This document shows, piece after piece, positions 41,418-50,261 of a stretch of DNA of 64,000 nucleotides. Both the position numbers and the translations under genes were made by a program. The notes beneath the pieces were generated by a model. It was not told the DNA's origin. It saw only the letters and a list, made by a program, of their open reading frames with translations, and did not search any database. The first letter of the stretch is position 1; every line of letters begins with the position of its first letter. This stretch comes from JBBREP01 sp036501845. GTDB lineage: Bacteria > Actinomycetota > Acidimicrobiia > IMCC26256 > PALSA-610. The DNA is taken from the NCBI GenBank assembly GCA_036501845.1, contig DASXZO010000095.1, positions 1 to 64,000 of the forward strand. The letters run 5' to 3'.

Positions 41418-42488
41418 ATGAGGATCAGTCGTCGCGTCGTGGTGTTGGTGAGCGGAGGCGTAATCGGCGTGCTCGTGACGGTGGGAGCTGTGTCGGCGCT
41501 GACCGTCGCCAACCGCAACACCACGACGGTCACGTACTACGCGTGCCTCAATGGCGGCACGCTCTCGCACGTTGGGACGACCCCACCGACGTGCGCGAGT
41601 CCGGCCACGCTCATCTCGTGGAACTCCGCGGGGCCGCAAGGCGTGCGTGGACCCGCGGGCACGAACGGGATCAACGGGTTGAGCGTACGGACCGGCGCCG
41701 GCGCGCCGGCTGGTGCCTGCAAGACCGGTGACAGCTACGTGGAGCTCACTGGCACGCCCGGCGAAGTGTTCAAGTGCGTGTCGGCGGCGTGGGTGAACTC
41801 GGGCGACAGCATCCGGGGCCCCAAGGGCGCATCCGGAAGCAACGGAACCAACGGCAGCGACGGCAGCAACGGATCGAGCGTGCTCACGAGCTCGGGCGCG
41901 CCGTCGGGAACGTGCACCACCGGTGACAGCGACATCGACGTCACATCGGGCGAGGTGTACAACTGCGTCGCGTCGGCCTGGCAGGACTCGGGTGACAGCA
42001 TTCAAGGTCCCCAAGGAGGCCAGGGTCCGCAAGGGCCACAGGGCCCGGCTGGGATCGCGAGCGGCGTCACCTTCGGCCGGGTTGCAACCGTGCCGATCGA
42101 CACTGGCCAAGACAATCCGGTGACCGTGCTCACCGCCCCGGCGGTGCCGACGAGCGGCATCTACTACATCACCGCGAGCGTCACGATCCAGGTCGATAGC
42201 GGCGACATCGTGGCATGCGCCGCGATCCCCAACCAGATTCAGGCCCAGACCGCGCAGTTCGGCGCGCCGTCGAACTCGATTTCCAACGCGCTTGCCGTCA
42301 ACGGCGCCGTGAGCCTGAACGCGGGGCAGGCCCCCAGTATCGAGTGCATCGACGCCAACTCCGACTCGAACACCAATTTCCTGGAAGGCTCGATGAACGC
42401 GACCTTGATCGGAAGTTCCAACGCCGCGTCGGCGGGCGCGGCGCGCGCCAACCGATTCCCGCTCAAGATCGTGCATGCCGCGAAGTGA
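41418..42488 (+). CDS. Collagen-like surface protein
   Basis: A 356-aa exported protein. An N-terminal signal/TM helix (7-27) is followed by three short Gly-X-Y tracts (GPQGVRGPAGTNGING, GPKGASGSNGTNGSDGSNG, GPQGGQGPQGPQGPAG). Between them sits an approximately 50-residue module present twice (TGAGAPAGACKTGDSYVEL and TSSGAPSGTCTTGDSDIDV), each with a conserved cysteine pair ending in the motif SGDSI-x-GP. The C-terminal 140 residues are a beta-rich, TNF/C1q-like trimer-type domain. This layout resembles bacterial collagen-like trimers. ATG 41418 has AAGGGAGG upstream. No wall-sorting motif seen. Confidence 0.75.
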   Translation: MRISRRVVVLVSGGVIGVLVTVGAVSALTVANRNTTTVTYYACLNGGTLSHVGTTPPTCASPATLISWNSAGPQGVRGPAGTNGINGLSVRTGAGAPAGACKTGDSYVELTGTPGEVFKCVSAAWVNSGDSIRGPKGASGSNGTNGSDGSNGSSVLTSSGAPSGTCTTGDSDIDVTSGEVYNCVASAWQDSGDSIQGPQGGQGPQGPQGPAGIASGVTFGRVATVPIDTGQDNPVTVLTAPAVPTSGIYYITASVTIQVDSGDIVACAAIPNQIQAQTAQFGAPSNSISNALAVNGAVSLNAGQAPSIECIDANSDSNTNFLEGSMNATLIGSSNAASAGAARANRFPLKIVHAAK

Positions 42489-42549
42489 GCCACGCCGTGC
42501 CGAGATGCGCCTCGCAACGCATCGAGTACCACTGCTGACTGCTACGCCG

Positions 42550-44331
42550 TTACGCGGCGCCGACGTGTTGCGGGATGGCGCCCGGACCGAGTGCCCACGC
42601 GATTGCAATCGGTGGCGAGAGGGGCGCGGGCATGTGCGCGAGCGCCGACGGGAGCAGCGAGAAGTTGCCCGAAACCGGGTCGCTGAACACCGACGCGAGG
42701 GGAAGGCCGTCGATCGACGTGCTGGCGGTCTCGCGGCCCGTCGCCGCGTGGAACTGCGCGAGCGAGTCGTAGCTGCCCGACTGGCCGAGCGACGATTGCA
42801 CGTCGAACTCGACCGCGGGGCCTGACGGGTTCGTGCGGCCCCACACGTTGTGGTCGTCGGCCGAGATCATCTGCGCGAACGTGGCGTGCTTCGGATGCGA
42901 CGTGTCGACGTTGAAGAACACGTACTTCTGCGAGTGGGGGCCGGCTTCGAACACATTGTCGAGGATGCTCACGTTCGAGGTGTCGCTGGTGACGACGCCT
43001 TGAGTGTGACGCGGGTCTTCATACACGCCGATCTGGGCCCAGCCGTTGTCGACGCTGGTGTTGTTCCACACCTCGACGTCGTTGGCACCGGAGATCTTGA
43101 GTCCGTCGCGACCATTGTCGGCGATCAGGTTCCCCACGATCGCCGACTGGCCGGACACCTCGACGGTGAGGCCATGGCCGGCGTTGCGCACGATGGTGTT
43201 GCCGACGATGGTCTGACCGCGTGACAACTGGTCGAACCACAACCCGTTGCTGTAGTTGTCGTGGAAGTCGTTGTCGCGCATCATCGTGTAGGCCGCGCCA
43301 GTGAGCTTGGCGCCGGCGATCTGCGCGTACGGCGTGGGCGTGATGTCCCAGTGCTCGTAGTTCGAATACGCGATCTCGTTGTGTTCGAAGTCGAGGCCCG
43401 TGATCCTGTTCGCGCTCAGGCCGTTCATTCCGTCGTCGACCAGGCGACTGTTCGTGACCACGTTGTCGTCGCCGTAGATACCGAGACCGCGGCCCGCGCT
43501 CCACGCGATGGTGTCGTTGTCGAACGTCACGAACCGCGCCGTCGACGTGATCGCGTCGTACGGGCTGCCCTGATACACGGCCCCCCAGTGCTCGAAGCCG
43601 AGCCCGAGCACCTTCGTGCCAGCCGCGCCTGGTGTGACCGCGAGCGCGCTCCCGAGCACCGTGATCTCCACTGTGTGGCCCGCTGGGTTGTCGCCGAGCC
43701 ACAACGTGTGCGTGGCCCGGCTCACCATGAACGCTCCTGGCCCCATCGCCCAAGGATTGGTCACCTGGCGCTGCGGCACGCCGTCAACGAACACCTGCTC
43801 GGGGAGCCCGGCCGCCGGGTAGCTCGGCGTGAGCGCTTCACTCGGGTAGCAGGTGTCGCAGAGTGAGCTGTTGAACGGGGTCGACCAGCCGTACTGGCCG
43901 GCCGCCCACCGTGTGGCCACCACGGAGCCCTTCACCCAGGCTTGCTCGTGCGGGTAGGCCTGGATGGTCACTCTCCGTCGCAGGCTGCCGAGCGACTCGC
44001 GGTACACGCCGCCCCGCACCACGATGGTGGCACCGGCGGGTGCGACGCCGAGGGCGTGGCGGATCGTGGCGAACGGCGCGCCGATCGTGCCCGGGTTGGC
44101 GTCGCGCCCGCTGTTGGCCACGAACAGGGCACCGGCGGGGATCGGGTAGCCGGTGTCGGCGATCGTGGCGTTCTCGTAGGGGAGTGGTGCCGCGGCCGTG
44201 GCCGCCCGTGAGCCCAGTTCGACGGCGTATCCCAGCGCCAGCGCGGCCGCGCCGAGCACCACCGCCGTGCCGGCACAGATCACCCTTGTGGCCCGCCGCG
44301 TCGCCGCAGCCCGGCCTCGTTCCGCCCTCAT
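42550..44331 (-). CDS. Exported right-handed beta-helix protein
   Basis: A 593-aa protein: signal-anchor (13-37), then a pectate-lyase-like parallel beta-helix. It starts GTIGAPFATIRHAL and RGGVYRE, the usual opening of CASH/NosD-like helices. Repeated coils follow, such as NSRLVDDGMNGLSANRITGL, GNTIVRNAGHGLTVEVSGQS, GNLIADNGRDGLKISGANDV and NNTSVDNG. It may bind or cleave a polysaccharide; no catalytic residues are assignable. I chose ATG 44331 because GGAGG (44347-44343) lies 11 nt upstream. A longer form from 44373 is possible. Divergent from the surface locus. Confidence 0.75.
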   Translation of the reverse strand: MRAERGRAAATRRATRVICAGTAVVLGAAALALGYAVELGSRAATAAAPLPYENATIADTGYPIPAGALFVANSGRDANPGTIGAPFATIRHALGVAPAGATIVVRGGVYRESLGSLRRRVTIQAYPHEQAWVKGSVVATRWAAGQYGWSTPFNSSLCDTCYPSEALTPSYPAAGLPEQVFVDGVPQRQVTNPWAMGPGAFMVSRATHTLWLGDNPAGHTVEITVLGSALAVTPGAAGTKVLGLGFEHWGAVYQGSPYDAITSTARFVTFDNDTIAWSAGRGLGIYGDDNVVTNSRLVDDGMNGLSANRITGLDFEHNEIAYSNYEHWDITPTPYAQIAGAKLTGAAYTMMRDNDFHDNYSNGLWFDQLSRGQTIVGNTIVRNAGHGLTVEVSGQSAIVGNLIADNGRDGLKISGANDVEVWNNTSVDNGWAQIGVYEDPRHTQGVVTSDTSNVSILDNVFEAGPHSQKYVFFNVDTSHPKHATFAQMISADDHNVWGRTNPSGPAVEFDVQSSLGQSGSYDSLAQFHAATGRETASTSIDGLPLASVFSDPVSGNFSLLPSALAHMPAPLSPPIAIAWALGPGAIPQHVGAA

Positions 44332-44409
44332 CGTCCGGCCATCCTCCGTGTCGGACTTCACAACGAGGCGCACTGTACGCGTTTCTCTCCACTAACTCAA
44401 TAATTATGA

Positions 44410-44439
44410 TTGACTTGGTTAGGTTTACCGTTCTATAAC
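44410..44439 (+). promoter_or_regulatory. Sigma-70-like promoter of the surface/Pst locus
   Basis: TTGACT (44410-44415), an 18-nt spacer and TATAAC (44434-44439) lie in the only distinctly AT-rich stretch of the region (about 44390-44445). They point to the gene starting at 44616, implying a leader of about 170 nt. Inspection-based. Confidence 0.5.
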
Positions 44440-44615
44440 CATTCCACCGGTCACGGACAGTGGCTGGAGCAACAGGGGTTCGACGGGGCGGGCGCAGGGA
44501 GCGCGGAACGCTCGCGCGGCGGGTCACGGCACATCCGTGGCGAAGCCACGCGGCATCACCGCTTTCGCACTGTCGGAGTCCACCAAGCGCAACAGCGAAA
44601 GGGACGAAGTACACG

Positions 44616-45821
44616 ATGGTTCGAACAATGCGATGGCGGTTCGGTGGTGCCGCGCTGGTGACCCTGCTCGCCGGCGGAGTAGCTGCCGGGTTCGCAGGGA
44701 CAGCGGCACACGCCGACCCAGTCTCGAGTACAGCCCTGGCCGGCGTCGGTGGCGACGGCCTCCAAGACGTGTTCGACGCCTATGCGGGCGCCGCACCGAC
44801 ACCCCCGTCGGCCAACACGGTGTTCTACACGCCGCTGCACAGCAGCAGCGCCACGAACAACGTGACGATCCAGTCGTTCGACGCCTACCCGGCGGGTGGG
44901 TCCGTCGCCGCGCCTGGCTGCATCACCACCAAGAGCGGTGGGCCGGCCTTCGACCGCCCATCGAGCTCCGGGAACGGCACCACGGCACTCGCTGCCGCGG
45001 TGAACGGCACCAACTGGGTGCAGAGCACCGCGTCGTGCACGGGCACCGGCGTGAACGTCACCGGCCAGCTCGACTGGGTGCGCTCGGCGAGCCAGCCCAA
45101 GACATCGGGCTCGACGCTCACGTGGATCCCGTTCGCGCGTGACGCGACGGTGTTCGCGTATTTCGACCACGGCACGAACACCATTCAGCACCTCACCACG
45201 GCGCAGCTCACCGCGCTCTACTCGTCGAGCAGCGGAACGCTCACGATTGCCGGTGACACTGTCGAAGCGTGCTTGCCGCTCGCCGGCTCCGCGGTTCGCA
45301 AGAACGCCGAAGCTGCGATTGGTGTGACCGACTCGCAGGCGAACACTGCGGCGAACGCCGTCAGCTGCAACAACCTCGACCAGAACGGTGGCAACACCTT
45401 CTACAACACGGTGTCGAGCTTGCCTTCGGGCACCGACGCAGTGTTCCCGTTCACCGCGGCCAGCTGGATCGCCCAGGCGAACCACACCGCAGAGGACCGC
45501 AGCAACACGGCCCGCGCCAACGGTGTGGACCTCGCGTCGATCGACTCGCTCGGCAAGCCCTACACGGGCACCTCGCCGAACCTCGACGGTAACGACAACT
45601 ACTACACGAGCAGCACCTACGGGAACAACGTGTACGTCGTCGTGCCGACGAACAAGATCAGCGGGTTCACGAAGAACGCGGCACTGGTGAGCCTCTTCTC
45701 GGGCTCGACGTCGCAGATCTGCTCGGCGGCAGCCAACGCCACCGCGAACACCTTCGGCTTCAACGACCTCACCGCAGGTGAAGGCACTTGCGGCTCCACG
45801 ACCCTCACGGGCAACTCGTGA
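44616..45821 (+). CDS. Exported PstS-like solute-binding protein, divergent
   Basis: A 401-aa secreted protein with signal peptide (1-32, ending AAHA). Signs of the PstS/type II binding fold are GGDGLQDVFDAYAG, PSSSGNGTTAL, TWIPFARDATVFAYFDHGTN and TTAQLTALYSSSSGTL. The last is the typical 'L-T-x-x-x-L-x-x-I-Y-x-G' segment. Several cysteines (PGCITT, TASCTG, VEACLPL, VSCNN, QICSAA, GTCGS) could form disulfides. There is no lipobox or C-terminal anchor, so it is released or held by partners. GAAAGGGA precedes ATG 44616. First gene of the surface/Pst locus; ligand unknown. Confidence 0.75.
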   Translation: MVRTMRWRFGGAALVTLLAGGVAAGFAGTAAHADPVSSTALAGVGGDGLQDVFDAYAGAAPTPPSANTVFYTPLHSSSATNNVTIQSFDAYPAGGSVAAPGCITTKSGGPAFDRPSSSGNGTTALAAAVNGTNWVQSTASCTGTGVNVTGQLDWVRSASQPKTSGSTLTWIPFARDATVFAYFDHGTNTIQHLTTAQLTALYSSSSGTLTIAGDTVEACLPLAGSAVRKNAEAAIGVTDSQANTAANAVSCNNLDQNGGNTFYNTVSSLPSGTDAVFPFTAASWIAQANHTAEDRSNTARANGVDLASIDSLGKPYTGTSPNLDGNDNYYTSSTYGNNVYVVVPTNKISGFTKNAALVSLFSGSTSQICSAAANATANTFGFNDLTAGEGTCGSTTLTGNS

Positions 45822-45856
45822 ACCTCGCGAGCGATCTTCGGAAAGGAACAACGACC

Positions 45857-46597
45857 GTGCGCTCCAACCGCGGCCAGTCCGGAAAGAGGGTGCGTGCGAG
45901 GACCATGCTCGCGGCCGCACTCCTCGGCGGGACTGCTCTGACCATGGGTGTGGCTCCGGCGGGCGCGTCGACGCTCGGCGGAACGGCGACCATCGCCAAC
46001 CCCTCCAACAACACGGCCCTCCCGTCGGGTGGCTCGACCACGACGTTCACCGTCAACCTGCCCGCAGGGGCTGCGTGCGACGGTGACACGGCGACCGGCG
46101 GCTACCACGTGTACAGCTTCTTGGTGCAGGCGGGTACCGACATCACGTCGGCGACGTTCAACAACTTCCCGTCGCAGGGCTACGGCTTCGTCGACAACAC
46201 CGGCACGTACTACGGGCCGGCCAACACGGCGATCAACACCGGCCAGATCATCAGCATCCCCACGAACTTCCAGTGGGGTCCGCTCGTGGTGAGCGATGGT
46301 GGTGCGCTGGCTCTCTCGGACCTGCTCTACAGCGGAACGAGTGGTGACTGGGACGCCGGTCTTGTGTGCGCCAACTCGAGCGGGCACGTGGCCGACTACT
46401 GGACCACCCCGGTCCTGTTCACCGCAAGCAACAGCGACCCGAACGGCTTCACCTGGACGTCTGGCCCTCGAAGCTCGACGCCTGAAGCTCCCGTGGCGCT
46501 GATGTTGCCGGTCATCGGTGCTGCCGCCGCCGTCTTCGTGCTCATGCGCAAGCGGCGTCAGCGGCACCCGGAGGTCGCCGCAGTCGACGCGGCGTGA
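45857..46597 (+). CDS. Surface protein with two-Cys domain and PEAP-type C-terminal anchor
   Basis: A 246-aa exported protein. Signal peptide 1-38; a domain at 39-200 marked by STLGGTATI, Cys74 in GAACDGDTATGGYHVYS, GYGFVDNTGTYYG, NTAINTGQII, Cys171 and SDPNGFTW. The C-terminus has a three-part sorting-type tail: PEAP (209-212), a TM helix (213-230) and RKRRQR. The tail resembles PEP-CTERM signals, and an exosortase homologue is encoded two genes downstream. Paralogous to the proteins at 46736 and 55948. GTG 45857 follows GAAAGGA. A strong hairpin follows the stop. Family unnamed to me. Confidence 0.72.
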   Translation: MRSNRGQSGKRVRARTMLAAALLGGTALTMGVAPAGASTLGGTATIANPSNNTALPSGGSTTTFTVNLPAGAACDGDTATGGYHVYSFLVQAGTDITSATFNNFPSQGYGFVDNTGTYYGPANTAINTGQIISIPTNFQWGPLVVSDGGALALSDLLYSGTSGDWDAGLVCANSSGHVADYWTTPVLFTASNSDPNGFTWTSGPRSSTPEAPVALMLPVIGAAAAVFVLMRKRRQRHPEVAAVDAA

Positions 46598-46600
46598 AGC

Positions 46601-46649
46601 GACGGTCGGGTTGTCGCGCAGAGTTCCGCCTCGCGGCAACCCGACCGTC
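46601..46649 (+). terminator. Hairpin inside the surface locus (attenuator or terminator)
   Basis: 13-bp perfect stem (GACGGTCGGGTTG, 46601-46613, complement 46637-46649) with an inner CGCG/CGCG pairing. It begins 3 nt after the stop of the preceding gene. No U-tract follows. It could reduce transcription into the exosortase and pst genes. Confidence 0.6.
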
Positions 46650-46689
46650 ACACCGAAACCCATGAACGACCACTCATGACGCACCACCC

Positions 46690-46732
46690 AGCGGAATACA
46701 CAGCGGAACACCAGCGGAACACGGCGGAACAC
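46690..46732. repeat. Short tandem repeat, GCGGAACAC-type
   Basis: Four imperfect copies of a 10-11-nt unit (GCGGAATAC, then GCGGAACAC three times) immediately upstream of ATG 46736. If translation starts at 46676 instead, the repeat encodes a Glu/His/Thr-rich N-terminal stretch. Confidence 0.6.
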
Positions 46733-46735
46733 ACG

Positions 46736-47458
46736 ATGGAACGATCGAATCGGGCGGCGAACTCGCCGCTCTCGAATTTGCTGCAACGGATTGCGCGTAC
46801 GGCCCTCGCACTCACGGCGCTCGTCGGCCTCGCCATCCTCGCGATGCCGGTCGCCTCGGCGGCCGCGGCGCAGGCCAACGGGACGGCGCGCGTCGACGGG
46901 CTCAACGGCTTCCCGTTCACGCACGGCGGCTCGGCCACCTCCTTCGTGACGGTGCTCCCCAGCGGCGCCAAGTGCGCGGGCGACAGCGCCCACAAGTACT
47001 TCCACGTCGACAGCTTCCTCGTGCCGGCGGGCGTCTCGCCCACGGCGGTGAACTTCCGAGGCGGTGTGCCCACGAAGTGGTACGGGCTGATCGCCGACGG
47101 TGCGTACGTCGGCGGGCTGAACACGGCCCGCGACACCGGGCTCATCGTGCAGTTGCCCGGCCCCGACGTGTGGTCTCGCCTCACGCCGGCCGAGCTCTTC
47201 TCGGGGCATGCCACCACCTCGGCGTGGACCGCGGGAATCGCGTGCGCCAACGCCAAGGGCGTGGTTGCGAATTACTGGTCGTTCGGCGTTCGCTTCGTGC
47301 GCAGCGCGAGCGACAAGGGCGGCTTCACGTGGTCGGTCACCGAAGCGGCCGCGCACTCGAGCTCCTCGTTCGCGAACCCCTTCGTGATCGTCGCGATCGC
47401 GCTCGCCGCGGGTGGGCTCTGGCTGATCGCATTCGGTCGAAAGGCGCGCACGCGATGA
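46736..47458 (+). CDS. Surface protein with two-Cys domain and TM/basic C-terminal anchor
   Basis: A 240-aa exported protein, divergent paralogue of the 45857 product. Shared features are GGSATSFVTVLPSGAKC (Cys80), YFHVDSFLVPAG, Cys170 in TAGIACANAKG, ANYWSFGVRF and KGGFTW. Signal segment 18-45. The C-terminus is a Ser-rich stretch, a TM helix (about 213-233) and GRKARTR, but lacks the PEAP sequence. I use ATG 46736 because the codons from ATG 46676 are made of a tandem repeat; that longer start remains possible. Its stop overlaps the exosortase start by 4 nt, pointing to it as a likely substrate. Confidence 0.68.
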   Translation: MERSNRAANSPLSNLLQRIARTALALTALVGLAILAMPVASAAAAQANGTARVDGLNGFPFTHGGSATSFVTVLPSGAKCAGDSAHKYFHVDSFLVPAGVSPTAVNFRGGVPTKWYGLIADGAYVGGLNTARDTGLIVQLPGPDVWSRLTPAELFSGHATTSAWTAGIACANAKGVVANYWSFGVRFVRSASDKGGFTWSVTEAAAHSSSSFANPFVIVAIALAAGGLWLIAFGRKARTR

Positions 47459-49215
47459 GCGCCGCCGACACGTCGGTGCTTGCGCCCGCGCGCCGCGCTT
47501 CGAACCGCGCCACCGTCGAGTGGGAGTCGCTCGACGCGCGCACACAGGGCGCGGTGAAGCTCGCGGTGCTCGTGCTCGCCACGGTGGCCGCGTACCACTA
47601 CTCGCTCACCACCATCCTCTCGACGCTCACGGCTGACACGCCGCTCGCCTATCTCGGACTCGTGCCTGTGATCGCGGCCGCGTTGGCATGGATCCACCGT
47701 GTGCCGCGGCGCGCGGAGCCGCCGATCCACGACCGCCAACTCGACTACACGATCGGGATCCCGCTGATGGTCGCGGCGGTCGCGGCGGCCAACCTGCTGC
47801 CCGAACGGCTCGGCGCGATGGCGTGGGTCAATCGCCTCGACCTGCTGTTCATGCCGGTGTTCGTGATCGGCGCGACGGTCCTGCTGTTCGGTGCGCGCGT
47901 CGCCTGGCGCCAGCGCGGTGCGCTCGGCTACCTGTTCCTCATCTGGCCGTGGCCGTATGCGTCGGTGTTGCTCGGTGCGTTCGACGGTTTCCGCACGCTC
48001 ACGTTGAAGGCGCTCGACATGGTGCTCCACGTGGTGTCGGTGGGTACGCCGATCGGCGCGGCCGGTGAAGGCCAGTACCAAGTGGTGCACCACGGCCAGG
48101 CGTTCACGATCAGCGTGGTCACGGCCTGCTCGGGCGTGAACGGCATGGTCGGCTTCCTGCTCATCGGCATCGCGCTCGTGCTGTGCTCCCGCGGCGCGCT
48201 GTTGCGCAAGACGCTCTGGATCGCCGCCGGCCTCGTGTGGCTCTGGGTGCTGAATGTCGTGCGCCTCCTGATCGTGTTCGCGATCGGCGCGCATTGGGGC
48301 GAGCACATGGCGATCGCGGTGGTGCACCCGGTGATCGGCCTCGTGATCTTCGCCGTCGGCGTGGTGGCGATTGTCGCCGTGATGCCCCGCTTCGGCATCG
48401 AGTTCGCAGGCCCAACCCACGCCGCCTCGGGACGACGCGCGGGCGGCCCCGCAACGAAGTCGGTCCGACTCGTCGCGGTGCTCGTGCTCGCCGCGTCGGT
48501 GGTGGTCGCCACCGGCAACGCGGCGCTCGCGCGCTTCGACCCGGTGGCCAACGCCGCCGGCGAACCGCGACTCAGTTCGTTCCTCGTGAACCCGGCTGCG
48601 CCCGCGCATTATCGAGCGGCGTTTCAGTCGGAGATTCACGACCAGGCTCTCTTCGGCGCCTCGTCGCGGTGGTTCCGCTACGCCTACACATCGACCACCA
48701 CCCAGCGCGGCACGCTTCCGGTCACCGCCGACATCGTCGACGAGAGCGGCCTCAGTGGCTTCGAGGCGTACGGGGTGACCGCGTGCTACTCGTTCCACGG
48801 GTACGAGCTGCACGACGTCGAGTCGGTCGACCTCGGCAACGGCGTGTCCGGTCAGGCGCTCTCGTACTCAGACCGCACCAGCAACCTGAACTGGTCGATC
48901 GTGTGGTGGATCGTGCCGGTGCGCACCGGCGAGGGCACCCGCTACGAGCGCGTCATCCTCTATCTCCAGAACACCGGCACCAACCGGCTGTCGTCGAACC
49001 GCAAGTTTCTCGTGCACTTCGCCAATGGGGTGATCGCGGGACAGCGTTCGCATCGTGACTACGACGTGCAGCTGTCGGTGTTCCAGCAGCCCGGAGCGGC
49101 GCGCGCGGCCTGGGAGGCCGACGCCGCGCCCGGCGGCCACCACCTCGATGCCCACGACTCGTTCTGGCGCAGGTACCTCGCCAAGCACCACGCCAAGAGC
49201 GAGGTGAAGAAGTGA
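47455..49215 (+). CDS. Exosortase/archaeosortase family protein with C-terminal outer domain
   Basis: A 586-aa multi-pass protein. The exosortase core has all three catalytic residues in sequence order: Cys225 in VVTACSGVNGMVGFLL, Arg270 in LWVLNVVRLLIVF and His291 in IAVVHPVIGL. After a further TM helix (about 346-365), about 215 extracytoplasmic residues follow. These resemble the EpsI-type domain fused to some exosortases (inference from layout). Known family members cleave C-terminal sorting tails such as PEP-CTERM. It is translationally coupled to a surface protein upstream and pstC downstream, both by 4-nt overlaps. Confidence 0.82.
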   Translation: MSAADTSVLAPARRASNRATVEWESLDARTQGAVKLAVLVLATVAAYHYSLTTILSTLTADTPLAYLGLVPVIAAALAWIHRVPRRAEPPIHDRQLDYTIGIPLMVAAVAAANLLPERLGAMAWVNRLDLLFMPVFVIGATVLLFGARVAWRQRGALGYLFLIWPWPYASVLLGAFDGFRTLTLKALDMVLHVVSVGTPIGAAGEGQYQVVHHGQAFTISVVTACSGVNGMVGFLLIGIALVLCSRGALLRKTLWIAAGLVWLWVLNVVRLLIVFAIGAHWGEHMAIAVVHPVIGLVIFAVGVVAIVAVMPRFGIEFAGPTHAASGRRAGGPATKSVRLVAVLVLAASVVVATGNAALARFDPVANAAGEPRLSSFLVNPAAPAHYRAAFQSEIHDQALFGASSRWFRYAYTSTTTQRGTLPVTADIVDESGLSGFEAYGVTACYSFHGYELHDVESVDLGNGVSGQALSYSDRTSNLNWSIVWWIVPVRTGEGTRYERVILYLQNTGTNRLSSNRKFLVHFANGVIAGQRSHRDYDVQLSVFQQPGAARAAWEADAAPGGHHLDAHDSFWRRYLAKHHAKSEVKK

Positions 49216-50261
49216 GCACCGCAACCGCGACCGCGCCGTTCGATCTGGTGCTCGGCGACGCGCGCGGCGACCAATCCGGTGAAGTGCAGCGGCCCCGGAA
49301 GGTGCGCGCCGTCGAGGGTGTCGGCGACCGCATCTTCACCGTGGTCACGCGCATTTCGGGCTTCCTCGTGCTGGTGATCGTCGGTGCCATCGGCGTGTTC
49401 CTCACGACCGCTGCGATGCCCGCGCTGCGCAAGGCCGGCTTCGCGTTCCTCACCACGCAGGCCTGGCAACCCGACATCGGTCGCTTCGGCATCGCGGGCG
49501 TGCTCGTCGACACGATTCTGATCGCGGTGATCGCAGTGATCGTGGCCACGCCGATCTCGATCCTCGCGGCGCTGTTCATCACCGAGATCTGCCCGGAACG
49601 GATGCGGCGTCTCTTCGTCACGCTGGTCGACCTGATGGCCGCGGTGCCCAGCGTGGTCTACGCGATCTTCGGCTTGTTCTACTTCCAAGGCGCGCTCGTA
49701 CCTGTGGCGCGCTTCTTGGCCACGTGGTTCTCGTGGATTCCGTTGTTCCACGTTCCCGGCGTGGACGTGTCGAACCCGAACACCGGTGGCACGCCGTTCT
49801 CGGCGTCCACCTTCGTGGTCGCGATCCTCGTGGCGATCATGATCGTCCCGATCCAAACCGCGATCATGCGGGAGTCGTTCCGGCTCGCACCGCTGGGTGA
49901 GCGTGAGGGTGCCTACGCGCTCGGCTCGACCCGCTGGGGCATGATCCGCAGCGTCGTCCTGCCCTTCGGGCGCGGCGGCATGATCGGCGGCACGATGCTC
50001 GCGCTGGGACGCGCGCTCGGCGAGACGATCGTGGTGTACCTGATCATCTCGCCGGTGTTCACCGTCAACTGGCATGTGCTGGCGACGGGTGGCAACTCGA
50101 TCTCGGCGCTGATCGCGCTGAACAACGGCGAGGCGTCGCCGTTCGGCCGAGCCGCGCTGATGGCTGCCGGTCTTGCGCTGTTCGCCACCACGCTCGTGAT
50201 CAACTTCATTGCCGCGGCGATCGTGTCCCGCTCACGCTCAGGGGCCGAGAGCGATGTCTGA
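49212..50261 (+). CDS. pstC: Phosphate-type ABC permease PstC
   Basis: A 349-aa permease with six TM helices and the EAA loop GEREGAYALGSTRWGMIRSVVLP. AAVPSVVYAIFGLFYF and GRALGETIVVYLI are PstC hallmarks. An N-terminal cytoplasmic extension of about 40 aa and a loop insertion (PLFHVPGVDVSNPNTGGTPF) are longer than in E. coli PstC. GTG 49212 overlaps the exosortase stop by 4 nt. It works with PstA and PstB; transport of phosphate is the family default but is questioned by the altered PstS here. Confidence 0.9.
   Translation: MSTATATAPFDLVLGDARGDQSGEVQRPRKVRAVEGVGDRIFTVVTRISGFLVLVIVGAIGVFLTTAAMPALRKAGFAFLTTQAWQPDIGRFGIAGVLVDTILIAVIAVIVATPISILAALFITEICPERMRRLFVTLVDLMAAVPSVVYAIFGLFYFQGALVPVARFLATWFSWIPLFHVPGVDVSNPNTGGTPFSASTFVVAILVAIMIVPIQTAIMRESFRLAPLGEREGAYALGSTRWGMIRSVVLPFGRGGMIGGTMLALGRALGETIVVYLIISPVFTVNWHVLATGGNSISALIALNNGEASPFGRAALMAAGLALFATTLVINFIAAAIVSRSRSGAESDV

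Noticed and set aside
45617..47545. Long minus-strand open frame across the surface-protein genes
   Set aside because: Low-complexity Arg/Val/Glu composition; the plus strand has signal peptides, conserved paralogous domains and ribosome-binding sites.
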